Shown here: positions 1 to 6,080 of the stretch, one piece after another
Layout of the letters: every line of letters begins with the position of its first letter
Position numbering within the stretch: position 1 is the first letter of the stretch
Origin: Bacteroidales bacterium GP4
GTDB lineage: Bacteria > Bacteroidota > Bacteroidia > Bacteroidales > Muribaculaceae
Length of the DNA stretch: 6,096 nucleotides
NCBI GenBank assembly: GCA_001701065.1
Contig: DAAL01000084.1
Span: 189 to 6,284, forward strand
Direction of reading: 5' to 3'
The notes under the pieces: model-generated
Told to the model about the DNA's origin: nothing
The model's database searches: none
What the model saw: the letters and a program-made list of their open reading frames with translations, nothing else
Made by a program: the position numbers and the translations under genes

Positions 1-74
1 CTCCTTGCCTCCCTCATGCAGCCCCGTCCGCAGCAGCGACCAAAATAAAGCGAATGAAAATGCCTGATTATTCG
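1..74. other. Unassigned left edge, possible 3' end of an upstream gene
   Basis: The first 42 bases are GC-rich, unlike the AT-rich DNA that follows. In forward frame 1 they read through 15 codons ending in QQRPK and a TAA at 46-48, which could be the tail of an upstream gene. The other two forward frames also stay open for about 20 codons, so the frame cannot be decided. On the reverse strand an ATG at 17-15 could begin a gene running leftward out of the window. I recognise no family from so few residues and leave this as an edge fragment. Confidence 0.2.
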
Positions 75-82
75 TAATTTTG
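75..82 (+). promoter_or_regulatory. Putative -7 element upstream of the ECF sigma gene
   Basis: TAATTTTG at 75-82 matches the Bacteroidota primary-sigma -7 consensus TAnnTTTG exactly. It lies within a 12-base string, GTAATTTTGCAG (74-85), that recurs at the pyrB promoter (1269-1280). No TTTG -33 element is found about 20 bp upstream, where the bases are CGAA, so the promoter may be weak or need an activator. Transcription would begin near position 89, giving an untranslated leader of about 80 bases before the preferred start at 171. Confidence 0.5.
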
Positions 83-170
83 CAGCGGCAATGAAAAAAA
101 TCATCGATCAGTGAAACTTTTGGCGTAAAAAATGCACCTAACGAGGCAGAACAAACAAAACAAATTAAGT

Positions 171-665
171 ATGGCAGCCCCACCAATAAACGAGAAGGAG
201 TTTGTCTCGCTCATAGAACAGCACTCCCGAATCATTAACAAGGTAAGCTATTTCTATGCTACCGATAAATTGCCGTTTGATGACCTTCGGCAAGAAATCT
301 ATGTTAATATTTGGCTGGGACTAAAACAATTCCGAGGCAAAAGCCTGATGTCGACTTGGATCTACCGGGTGGCGGTGAACGCAGCACTGATGGCTATACG
401 CACGTTGAAGCCGCGAATCGAAACTCAATCCATCGACACCGTCGGCATACCCGAACTGTCGTCGGAGATGGACGATGCGCAGAAAGAGAATCTCCGTAAC
501 CTTCATGCGCTTATCGGCAAGCTTGAGGATATGGAAAAGGCGATTATCCTCCTGTGGCTCGATGAGTATTCCTACGACAAGATAGCCGATACTCTCGGAA
601 TGAACCGTAACACCGTAGCCACTAAAATACGCAGGATTAAAGATAAACTTTCAAAATCGATGTAA
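171..665 (+). CDS. ECF-family RNA polymerase sigma factor
   Basis: This is a sigma-70 family protein of the extracytoplasmic-function type, which redirects RNA polymerase to a particular set of promoters. At 164 residues it has the usual ECF size. Region 2 (core binding and -10 recognition) spans about residues 37-74, with the DDLRQEIYVNIW and TWIYRVAVN signatures. Region 4 (-35 recognition) spans about 118-162, with a helix-turn-helix around YDKIADTLGMNRNTVATKIRRIK. Region 3 is absent, as is normal for the group. The frame is open from an ATG at 132, but I prefer the ATG at 171. The 13 extra residues are polar and low in complexity, whereas in related Bacteroidales factors the conserved part, as I remember it (NExEFxxLI), begins close to the initiator. 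Both starts have A-rich leaders. The stop is 1 bp before the membrane-protein gene, so the two are probably co-transcribed. The regulon is not visible from this window. Confidence 0.9.
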   Translation: MAAPPINEKEFVSLIEQHSRIINKVSYFYATDKLPFDDLRQEIYVNIWLGLKQFRGKSLMSTWIYRVAVNAALMAIRTLKPRIETQSIDTVGIPELSSEMDDAQKENLRNLHALIGKLEDMEKAIILLWLDEYSYDKIADTLGMNRNTVATKIRRIKDKLSKSM

Positions 666-666
666 T

Positions 667-1206
667 ATGCAACTTGACGAACTTAAACATAGCATGTCCG
701 CGTTGGATCAACTGCTGGATAAAACCACAGACAGCATAAAAATTGATGTGTCGGCATCACAAACCGCTCAATCAATCATTTTGGGGCAGTACCGTAGAGC
801 TTCCATTTGCGGTTTCGTGGTAGCGCTATTGTTCTTTATCTTTTGGATATGGAATCTTGTGGAGCTTCCCGGTTATATAATAGGATATATCGCCGTCTAC
901 CCATTAATTGCGGCTCTGTGGTACGGATTTCTGTACCGGAAGTTGAAACAAATAAATATCTCGGAGCTTTCACCCGTCAATGTGCTGTCACGGACCACCT
1001 TAATCCGGAAGTTGACAGTGATAGGGGAGATATATCTTGCCATAGGAGCGGTGGTGTTCTTCGTCCTATTTGTCAACTATCTGATAGATGCCGGTAAATT
1101 TTCATGGTGGTACATTGTCGCTATTGCCGCAATCTTCATTTGGTCCTATCGCGGGCTGCGGCACTATATCGACCTGTTCCGTGAATTAAGTACAGTCAAA
1201 GAATAG
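667..1206 (+). CDS. Small four-segment membrane protein, possible ECF regulator
   Basis: This 179-residue protein is not recognised as a named family. Its N-terminal 46 residues are cytosol-like and begin with an amphipathic stretch (MQLDELKHSMSALDQLLD) that could form a short coiled coil. Four hydrophobic segments follow, at about residues 47-66, 70-90, 117-140 and 147-163, and the C-terminal tail is short and charged. There is no signal peptide and no periplasmic domain of size. From memory, Bacteroidales ECF genes are often followed by a small membrane protein starting with a similar LDELK motif. That placement, with a 1 bp gap, suggests it sequesters or tunes the upstream sigma factor. 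No zinc-type HxxxCxxC anti-sigma motif is present, so the anti-sigma role is an inference from context. It is clearly a real gene: same strand, tight spacing and a coherent membrane-protein composition. Confidence 0.8.
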   Translation: MQLDELKHSMSALDQLLDKTTDSIKIDVSASQTAQSIILGQYRRASICGFVVALLFFIFWIWNLVELPGYIIGYIAVYPLIAALWYGFLYRKLKQINISELSPVNVLSRTTLIRKLTVIGEIYLAIGAVVFFVLFVNYLIDAGKFSWWYIVAIAAIFIWSYRGLRHYIDLFRELSTVKE

Positions 1207-1245
1207 ACATTCAGGAAAAATTCCGGTAATTTTAGGGTGAGAATG

Positions 1246-1277
1246 TTTGGTTTTGTGGCTCATAGGTTGTAATTTTG
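1246..1277 (+). promoter_or_regulatory. Promoter of the pyrB-pyrI operon
   Basis: A TTTG -33 element (1246-1249) lies 20 bp upstream of a perfect TAnnTTTG -7 element, TAATTTTG (1270-1277). This spacing fits the Bacteroidota primary sigma factor. Transcription should begin near 1283, leaving a leader of roughly 20-25 bases before the pyrB start. That is too short for a classical attenuator, so control of the operon by a leader peptide looks unlikely here. Confidence 0.7.
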
Positions 1278-1305
1278 CAGAAACAATCAATTCTCAGTGA
1301 CAGCA

Positions 1306-2229
1306 ATGAAGCGTAAAAGTCTTGTATCTATCTCTGACATAAGCAAAGACGAAATCCTGCGTCTTTTGCGTCAGGCGAGTTATTTTGAAAAACATCCTAA
1401 TCACACTCTTCTTGAAGGGAAAGTTGTGGCGACTCTTTTCTTTGAACCGTCCACCCGCACACGCCTTAGTTTTGAAACGGCTGTAAACCGTCTCGGCGGA
1501 AGAGTAATCGGTTTTTCCGACGCAAGCACCACCAGTTCGTCCAAAGGGGAGACGCTGAAGGACACCATAAAGATGGTGAGCAACTATGTGGACTTGATTA
1601 TAATGCGTCATTACCTGGAAGGGGCGGCTCAATACGCCACCGAAGTAACGGATGTGCCGGTGATAAATGCCGGTGACGGAGCCAATCAGCATCCGTCGCA
1701 GACAATGCTCGACCTCTATTCGATATATAAGACACAAGGCACGCTTGAAAATCTTACAATCACGATGGTGGGCGACCTGAAATACGGAAGAACCGTGCAT
1801 TCGCTGCTCATGGCTCTGCAGTACTTCAATCCCACATTCAACTTCATTGCATGCAAGGAGCTTCAGATGCCGCGCGAGTACATCGAATTCTGCGACGAAC
1901 ACGGAATCAAGTACAATGAATATACCGATTTCTCGCTCGATGTCATCAACAAGAGCGACATCCTGTACATGACCCGTGTGCAGCGCGAGAGGTTCACTGA
2001 CATAATGGAATACGAGAAAGTGAAGAATCTCTACAATCTCAATCTTGAGATGCTTAAGGATTCTAAAGAAAATCTTCGTGTGCTGCATCCGCTGCCCCGT
2101 GTGACTGAGATTGACCAGGACGTGGACGAAAGCCCCAAAGCTTATTATTTCCAGCAGGCGAAGAACGGATTGTTTGCACGTCAAGCCATCATTTGCCGTG
2201 CTCTCGGTATTGACATTCCTGAAGAATAA
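1306..2229 (+). CDS. pyrB: Aspartate carbamoyltransferase, catalytic chain
   Basis: PyrB joins carbamoyl phosphate to L-aspartate to give N-carbamoyl-L-aspartate, the committed step of pyrimidine synthesis in the cytosol. Its 307 residues match the family length. The carbamoyl-phosphate loop STRTR is at 49-53. The mobile loop TSSSKGET (76-83) carries the Ser79/Lys80 pair that reaches into the neighbouring subunit's active site. Also present are the RH pair at 101-102, HPSQ at 129-132, GRTVHSL from 161, the aspartate-binding loop TRVQRERF at 223-230 (Arg224, Gln226) and HPLPR at 261-265. All expected catalytic residues appear intact. I chose the ATG at 1306; an in-frame GTG at 1297 would add only three residues. 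A promoter sits just upstream. The regulatory-chain gene follows after 15 bp, so the enzyme is expected to be the class B, PyrI-containing holoenzyme. Confidence 0.97.
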   Translation: MKRKSLVSISDISKDEILRLLRQASYFEKHPNHTLLEGKVVATLFFEPSTRTRLSFETAVNRLGGRVIGFSDASTTSSSKGETLKDTIKMVSNYVDLIIMRHYLEGAAQYATEVTDVPVINAGDGANQHPSQTMLDLYSIYKTQGTLENLTITMVGDLKYGRTVHSLLMALQYFNPTFNFIACKELQMPREYIEFCDEHGIKYNEYTDFSLDVINKSDILYMTRVQRERFTDIMEYEKVKNLYNLNLEMLKDSKENLRVLHPLPRVTEIDQDVDESPKAYYFQQAKNGLFARQAIICRALGIDIPEE

Positions 2230-2244
2230 AAAATGTAGGCAATT

Positions 2245-2706
2245 ATGACAACAGCAAAGAAAGAACTTGCGGTGGCTGCGCTGCAGAACGGAACGGTGAT
2301 AGATCAGATACCGGCATCGGCTTTATTCCAGACAGTGAGAATCCTCGGAATAGAGAAGTGCGACAAGCATGTGACCATAGGAAACAACCTTGAGAGTAAG
2401 AAACTGGGCACAAAGGGAATCATAAAGATTGCCGACACATTCTTCCCCGAAGAGGTGCTTAATCGCATCGCCCTTATCGCTCCTACGGCTAAAATAAATA
2501 TTATCAGGGATTTTGAGGTTGTGGAGAAATTCCCGGTGGAACTCCCTGACAAGATTGTGGGAATTGTGAAGTGCAACAACCCCAAATGCATCACCAACAA
2601 TGAGCCTATGCGCACACGGTTCACCCTCGTTGATCCGGCGCACCGCATAATACGCTGCGACTATTGCGGGCATTCACTTAAAGCCGGAGAGGCTAATATA
2701 AACTGA
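2245..2706 (+). CDS. pyrI: Aspartate carbamoyltransferase, regulatory chain
   Basis: PyrI is the non-catalytic chain that binds nucleotide effectors and links PyrB trimers into the allosteric holoenzyme. Its 153 residues equal the usual length. The N-terminal effector-binding domain covers about 1-100 and includes GTVIDQIPA (16-24), ITIG-like VTIGNNL (43-49) and the lysine-bearing GIIKI stretch (58-62). The C-terminal zinc domain has four cysteines in the expected C-x4-C and C-x2-C arrangement: Cys110, Cys115, Cys138 and Cys141. Aligned from memory to E. coli PyrI, the numbering is offset by one. Asp20, Lys61 and Lys95 match the E. coli nucleotide-site residues Asp19, Lys60 and Lys94, while E. 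coli His20 is Gln21 here. The gene lies between pyrB (15 bp) and the flavin reductase-like gene (4 bp), so all three are probably on one transcript. Confidence 0.96.
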   Translation: MTTAKKELAVAALQNGTVIDQIPASALFQTVRILGIEKCDKHVTIGNNLESKKLGTKGIIKIADTFFPEEVLNRIALIAPTAKINIIRDFEVVEKFPVELPDKIVGIVKCNNPKCITNNEPMRTRFTLVDPAHRIIRCDYCGHSLKAGEANIN

Positions 2707-2710
2707 GCGG

Positions 2711-3286
2711 ATGGGGAAAGTTAGTTGGCGACCCGGCAATATGGTTTATCCGGTGCCTGCGGTTTTAGTGACCTGCGGCAATGCCCCCGAGAAATGCAAC
2801 ATGATAACGGTGGCATGGACAGGAACGCTGAATTCCGATCCTGCAATGGCTTATGTGTCAGTGCGCCCCTCGCGCCACAGCCATAGCCTGATAAAGGAAT
2901 CGATGGAATTCACGATAAATCTTACCACGAAAGCTATGGCGAGAGCCACCGACTGGGCTGGATGCCGTTCAGGAGCCGATTATGACAAGTGGAAAGAGAC
3001 CGGGCTTACTCCAGTAAAAGGCGAGAAAGTATCATGTCCCTACATCAAAGAGTCGCCGGTGAGCATCGAGTGCAAGGTTAAAGAGATCATGCGTCTCGGC
3101 AGCCATGACATGTTTATCGGAGAAGTAGTGAATGTAATCGTCGATGACGAATATATAGATAACGCCACCGGAGCCTTTGACCTTGCGAAGGCCGACCTGA
3201 TGGCTTATTCCCATGGAAATTATTATGGGCTTGGTGAACATATTGGAAAGTTTGGATGGTCCGTGAAAAAGAATAAAAACAATTAA
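2711..3286 (+). CDS. Flavin reductase-like FMN-binding protein (flavoredoxin type)
   Basis: This 191-residue protein belongs to the flavin reductase-like, FMN-binding split-barrel group. Such proteins bind FMN and either reduce free flavin or pass electrons (flavoredoxins); they are soluble and usually dimeric. Family features are PVPAVLVT (14-21), NMITVAWTG (30-38), DPAMAYVSVRPSRHS (43-57, flavin phosphate region), INLTT (69-73), the GCRSGADYDKW turn (84-94), SIECKV (118-123), HDMFIGEV (132-139) and a closing YYGLGEHIGKFGWSVKK segment (171-187). The product has no signal peptide or membrane segment. It starts 4 bp after pyrI and ends 17 bp before glyA, so it is embedded in a biosynthetic operon. 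Which donor (NADH, NADPH, ferredoxin) or acceptor it uses cannot be read from the sequence. No flavin-dependent monooxygenase lies beside it, so a two-component oxygenase role is not supported. Confidence 0.88.
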   Translation: MGKVSWRPGNMVYPVPAVLVTCGNAPEKCNMITVAWTGTLNSDPAMAYVSVRPSRHSHSLIKESMEFTINLTTKAMARATDWAGCRSGADYDKWKETGLTPVKGEKVSCPYIKESPVSIECKVKEIMRLGSHDMFIGEVVNVIVDDEYIDNATGAFDLAKADLMAYSHGNYYGLGEHIGKFGWSVKKNKNN

Positions 3287-3303
3287 TTTTATAAGTTTAA
3301 GTT

Positions 3304-4584
3304 ATGGTAAAAGACAATGCAATTTTTGAAATTATCGAGCAAGAACATCAGCGTCAGAAACATGGCATCGAGTTGATTGCTTCGGAGAATTTCGTGAGCG
3401 AGGAAGTGATGAAAGCTATGGGTTCTTGCCTTACCAATAAATACGCCGAAGGCTATCCCGGTCATCGCTACTATGGCGGCTGTCAGGTTGTGGACAAGGC
3501 TGAACAGCTTGCCATCGACCGTGTGAAAGAATTGTTCGGGGCTGAATACGCCAATGTGCAGCCTCACTCAGGCGCACAGGCTAATATGGCTGTGTTCATG
3601 GCTTGCCTGAAACCCGGCGACAAGTTCCTCGGTTTGAATCTTTCCCATGGCGGTCATCTTTCCCACGGAAGCCCAGTAAACTTTTCAGGACTTGTGTTCC
3701 AGGCTCTTGAATATAATGTGAAAGAGGACACCGGACGCATCGACTATGACCAGATGGAGGAAGTTGCGCTCCGTGAACGTCCCAAATTGATTATAGGCGG
3801 CGCAAGCGCTTATTCACGCGAATGGGATTATGCGCGTATGCGTAAAATAGCCGATGAGATAGGGGCTATCCTCATGATAGACATGGCGCACCCTGCCGGT
3901 CTTATAGCAGCAGGACTGCTTGACAACCCTGTAAAGTATGCCCACATCGTAACATCCACCACCCACAAGACACTTCGCGGTCCCCGTGGCGGTATCATCC
4001 TGCTTGGTAAGGACTTTGACAATCCCTGGGGCAAGACCAACAATAAGGGCGAACTTCGCAAGATGTCGGCTCTCCTTGACTCGGCTGTGTTCCCCGGTGT
4101 GCAGGGCGGTCCGCTTGAACATGTGATCGCTGCTAAAGCCGTAGCGTTCCATGAAGCTCTCCAGCCCTCTTACAAGGACTATCAGAAGCAAGTGCAGAAG
4201 AATGCCTCAGTCATGGCTCAGGCACTTGTGGACAAGGGATATAAAATCGTGTCGGGCGGTACTGACAACCACTGTATTCTTGTCGACCTCCGCACCAAGT
4301 TCCCCGACCTTACAGGTAAAGTTGCCGAAAAGGTGCTTGTCGAGGCTGATATCACCGCAAATAAGAACATGGTGCCGTTTGACAGCCGTAGTCCGTTCCA
4401 GACCTCAGGTATACGTCTTGGAACTCCGGCAATCACTACCCGCGGCGTGAAAGAGGAAATGATGGGCGAAATCGTGGAAATGATCGACACCGTGCTTTCC
4501 AACCATGACAATCCCGGTGTGATAGCCGATGTCAAGGCAAAGGTGAACAAAACAATGGAAGACTATCCGATGTTTGCTTATTAA
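3304..4584 (+). CDS. glyA: Serine hydroxymethyltransferase
   Basis: GlyA is a cytosolic PLP enzyme that converts serine plus tetrahydrofolate to glycine plus 5,10-methylene-tetrahydrofolate, feeding purine, thymidylate and methionine synthesis. It has 426 residues, close to the roughly 417 of E. coli. Signatures in order are LIASENFVS (24-32), [15 protein letters not shown] (45-59, with the active-site tyrosine), QPHSGAQAN (86-94), [10 protein letters not shown] (113-122), DMAHPAG (193-199, with Asp193 for the PLP ring nitrogen and His196) and the PLP site [14 protein letters not shown] (217-230), where Lys222 forms the Schiff base. A charged stretch at about 236-256 before FPGVQGGP looks like a modest lineage-specific insertion. 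The C-terminal [13 protein letters not shown] (369-381) carries the substrate-carboxylate arginine. The protein is intact. It follows the flavoprotein by 17 bp and precedes plsC by 9 bp; I see no convincing separate promoter. Confidence 0.97.
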   Translation: MVKDNAIFEIIEQEHQRQKHGIELIASENFVSEEVMKAMGSCLTNKYAEGYPGHRYYGGCQVVDKAEQLAIDRVKELFGAEYANVQPHSGAQANMAVFMACLKPGDKFLGLNLSHGGHLSHGSPVNFSGLVFQALEYNVKEDTGRIDYDQMEEVALRERPKLIIGGASAYSREWDYARMRKIADEIGAILMIDMAHPAGLIAAGLLDNPVKYAHIVTSTTHKTLRGPRGGIILLGKDFDNPWGKTNNKGELRKMSALLDSAVFPGVQGGPLEHVIAAKAVAFHEALQPSYKDYQKQVQKNASVMAQALVDKGYKIVSGGTDNHCILVDLRTKFPDLTGKVAEKVLVEADITANKNMVPFDSRSPFQTSGIRLGTPAITTRGVKEEMMGEIVEMIDTVLSNHDNPGVIADVKAKVNKTMEDYPMFAY

Positions 4585-4593
4585 AATACATCG

Positions 4594-5319
4594 ATGCTTA
4601 TCCTTTACCGCATATATCAGGTGATTATAATGGCTCCGATACTGTTGGTAGCCACTATTCTTACGGCATCCATCACCATCATCCTCAGCTTCTTGGGGCT
4701 TGGACGATGGGCGGGATATTTTTTCCCGCACTGGTGGGCGCGCCTTTTCTGTGTCATGACCATGGTGAAAGTCACAGTGAAAGGTCGTGAAAATATCGAC
4801 AAGGACACTTCCTATGTCTTTGTAGCCAACCATCAGGGTGCCTACGACATCTTTTCGGTCTATGGTTATCTGAACCATCAGTTCCGGTGGATGATGAAGA
4901 AGTCACTTGAAAAAATACCGTTTGTGGGTTATTCTTGCAAGGTGTCGGGTCACATCATGGTGGACAATTCCACTCCCTCGGCTACAAAAGCCACGCTTGA
5001 GAAGGCTGAGTCGCAGCTTAGGGGAGGGATGTCGCTCGTGGTGTTCCCGGAAGGTGCCCGTTCTTTGGACGGCAAGATGCGCAAGTTCAAGCGCGGTGCC
5101 TACATGCTTGCCATGGAATTCGGGCTTCCGGTGGTTCCGGTCACTATCGACGGTTCCTTCGACGTGATGCCTCGCTTTAAGAAAGTGCCTCACTGGGGGC
5201 ACATTACGCTTACAATCCATAAACCCATTGAAGCGGTCAACGGAAAGCATGACCTGCCGGTGCTTATGGCGGAAACGTTTGATATTATACATTCTTCGCT
5301 TCCGGAAAGACATAAGTGA
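4594..5319 (+). CDS. plsC: 1-acyl-sn-glycerol-3-phosphate acyltransferase (PlsC family)
   Basis: This is a membrane-bound acyltransferase of the PlsC/LPLAT family. The expected reaction is acylation of lysophosphatidic acid at sn-2 to give phosphatidic acid for phospholipid synthesis. Its 241 residues are typical. A hydrophobic N-terminal anchor lies at about residues 11-35. The catalytic H-x4-D motif is NHQGAYD (His80, Asp85). Block II lies around FRWMMKKSLEKIPFVG (97-112), block III is VVFPEGARS (149-157) and block IV is LPVVPVTIDG (178-187). All four family blocks are present in order. The start at 4594 is 9 bp after the glyA stop, and the stop is 23 bp before a strong terminator, so this is the last gene of the run. 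Acyl donor (acyl-ACP or acyl-CoA) and substrate class are not visible. A lyso-ornithine-lipid or other LPLAT role is possible, since the family is broad. Confidence 0.9.
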   Translation: MLILYRIYQVIIMAPILLVATILTASITIILSFLGLGRWAGYFFPHWWARLFCVMTMVKVTVKGRENIDKDTSYVFVANHQGAYDIFSVYGYLNHQFRWMMKKSLEKIPFVGYSCKVSGHIMVDNSTPSATKATLEKAESQLRGGMSLVVFPEGARSLDGKMRKFKRGAYMLAMEFGLPVVPVTIDGSFDVMPRFKKVPHWGHITLTIHKPIEAVNGKHDLPVLMAETFDIIHSSLPERHK

Positions 5320-5342
5320 TAAAACCTGCGATTACCCTTAAC

Positions 5343-5393
5343 ATACATCCTGTCGGCTATTTTAGACGGCAGGATGTATTTCTTTATATTTTT
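5343..5393 (+). terminator. Rho-independent terminator after plsC
   Basis: The arms ATACATCCTG (5343-5352) and CAGGATGTAT (5370-5379) are exact reverse complements. Three more pairs inside (one G-U) extend the stem to 13 bp around an 11-base loop. The T-rich run TTTCTTTATATTTTT follows directly. It begins 23 bp after the plsC stop, which fits the end of the pyrB-plsC transcript. Confidence 0.88.
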
Positions 5394-5414
5394 AGCATAA
5401 AATAATGCGAAAAA

Positions 5415-5448
5415 TTTGAGGAGGAAAATAAGAAATTTACTAAATTCG
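5415..5448 (+). promoter_or_regulatory. Putative promoter of the ORF-3-like gene
   Basis: TTTG (5415-5418) precedes TAAATTCG (5441-5448) by 22 bp. The second box differs from the Bacteroidota -7 consensus TAnnTTTG at one base. The spacing is slightly long, so confidence is moderate. It lies just downstream of the plsC terminator and would start RNA near 5455, leaving a leader of about 40 bases before the ATG at 5493. Confidence 0.5.
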
Positions 5449-5492
5449 CAGTGTTATATGAACCGTAGTAGAAACTAAAGAAAAAACGTAAT

Positions 5493-6044
5493 ATGATATT
5501 TAATTTTAGAATGGTGTCGGACGAAGTCGACAACTTCCGTAGAGAAATAAATATTGATGCCGACGCTACATTTTTGGATTTAAAAAATGCTATATGCGAT
5601 TCGGTCAACTTCGACAAATCGCAGATGTGTTCTTTCTTCCTTTGCGACCAGGATTGGGAGAAGGGTAGAGAGATAACGATGGAGGACATGGGTTCGGATT
5701 CGGATGAGGAGATTTACCTTATGGACGAAACCATAATGAGCGATTACGTGGATGACGGTCAACGTCTTATATTCGTGTTTGACTACATGACTGACCGTTG
5801 TTTCTTCCTTGAAATGAAGAAGAGCATTCCCGGAAAGAATCTTAAGGATCCGGTGTGTGTGGCTTCAATGGGACAGCCTCCGGTGCAGACTATGGACCTT
5901 GACGAGCTTGATGCGAAGATGTCGCAGAAAGCTGCCGCCCAGAGTGACGACATGGACGAGGATTTCTATGGAAGCGACGAGTTTAACCCTGATGAGTTTG
6001 ACGCTGCCGGTTTCGATGAGATGACTTTTGACAACGATTTGTAA
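5493..6044 (+). CDS. pRiA4b ORF-3-like protein with acidic C-terminal tail
   Basis: This 183-residue protein resembles the plasmid pRiA4b ORF-3 / IS1096 passenger-like family, common as single chromosomal genes in Bacteroidales. Its biochemical role is unknown, and the family name does not make this a mobile element. The core, residues 1-128, opens with FRMVSDEVDNFRREI (5-19), then ATFLDLKNAIC (25-35) and SFFLCDQDWEKGREITMEDM (47-66). It closes with a strand-rich DDGQRLIFVFDYMTDRCFFLEM (87-108). The tail, about 129-183, is strongly acidic: 14 of the last 33 residues are Asp or Glu, with no Lys or Arg after Lys146. It repeats an acidic-Phe pattern (DEDF, SDEF, PDEF, GFDE). The tail is probably disordered. 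The start follows an A-rich leader without a Shine-Dalgarno site. The gene has its own putative promoter and is separated from plsC by a terminator, so it is likely an independent unit. The family assignment is from memory of conserved segments. Confidence 0.72.
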   Translation: MIFNFRMVSDEVDNFRREINIDADATFLDLKNAICDSVNFDKSQMCSFFLCDQDWEKGREITMEDMGSDSDEEIYLMDETIMSDYVDDGQRLIFVFDYMTDRCFFLEMKKSIPGKNLKDPVCVASMGQPPVQTMDLDELDAKMSQKAAAQSDDMDEDFYGSDEFNPDEFDAAGFDEMTFDNDL

Positions 6045-6080
6045 GTATATTAGTAAGTATGGCTTATATTAGGAACGGCC

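Noticed and set aside
1..42. GC-rich left edge as part of a structured RNA (RNase P, SRP or tmRNA) on the reverse strand
   Set aside because: Neither strand shows a recognisable conserved core of those RNAs in the visible bases, and the fragment is too short to judge.
1213..1226. GGAA/TTCC inverted repeat after the membrane-protein gene as a terminator
   Set aside because: The stem is only about 4 bp with no GC-rich core, and the following sequence is not a clean T-run, so it is too weak to call.
1294..2184. Long open frame of 296 codons on the reverse strand across pyrB
   Set aside because: It lies wholly opposite a certain pyrB gene, is rich in His, Cys and Arg and resembles no known family. 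It is a by-product of pyrB codon usage.
3292..3299. TAAGTTTA just before glyA as a possible -7 promoter element
   Set aside because: It differs from TAnnTTTG at the last base. The nearest upstream TTTG (3251-3254) is 37 bp away, too far for a paired element, and the site is only 5 bp from the start codon.
5419..5424. AGGAGG as a strong Shine-Dalgarno site for a missed small gene
   Set aside because: No start codon lies within the usual 5-12 bases downstream; the next ATG is at 5458. The string falls between the two promoter boxes, and Bacteroidota genes rarely use strong Shine-Dalgarno sites.
5493..6044. Reading the ORF-3-like gene as part of a mobile element
   Set aside because: Despite the family's plasmid and IS1096 naming, there is no transposase, terminal inverted repeat or target duplication nearby, and the gene sits beside housekeeping genes.
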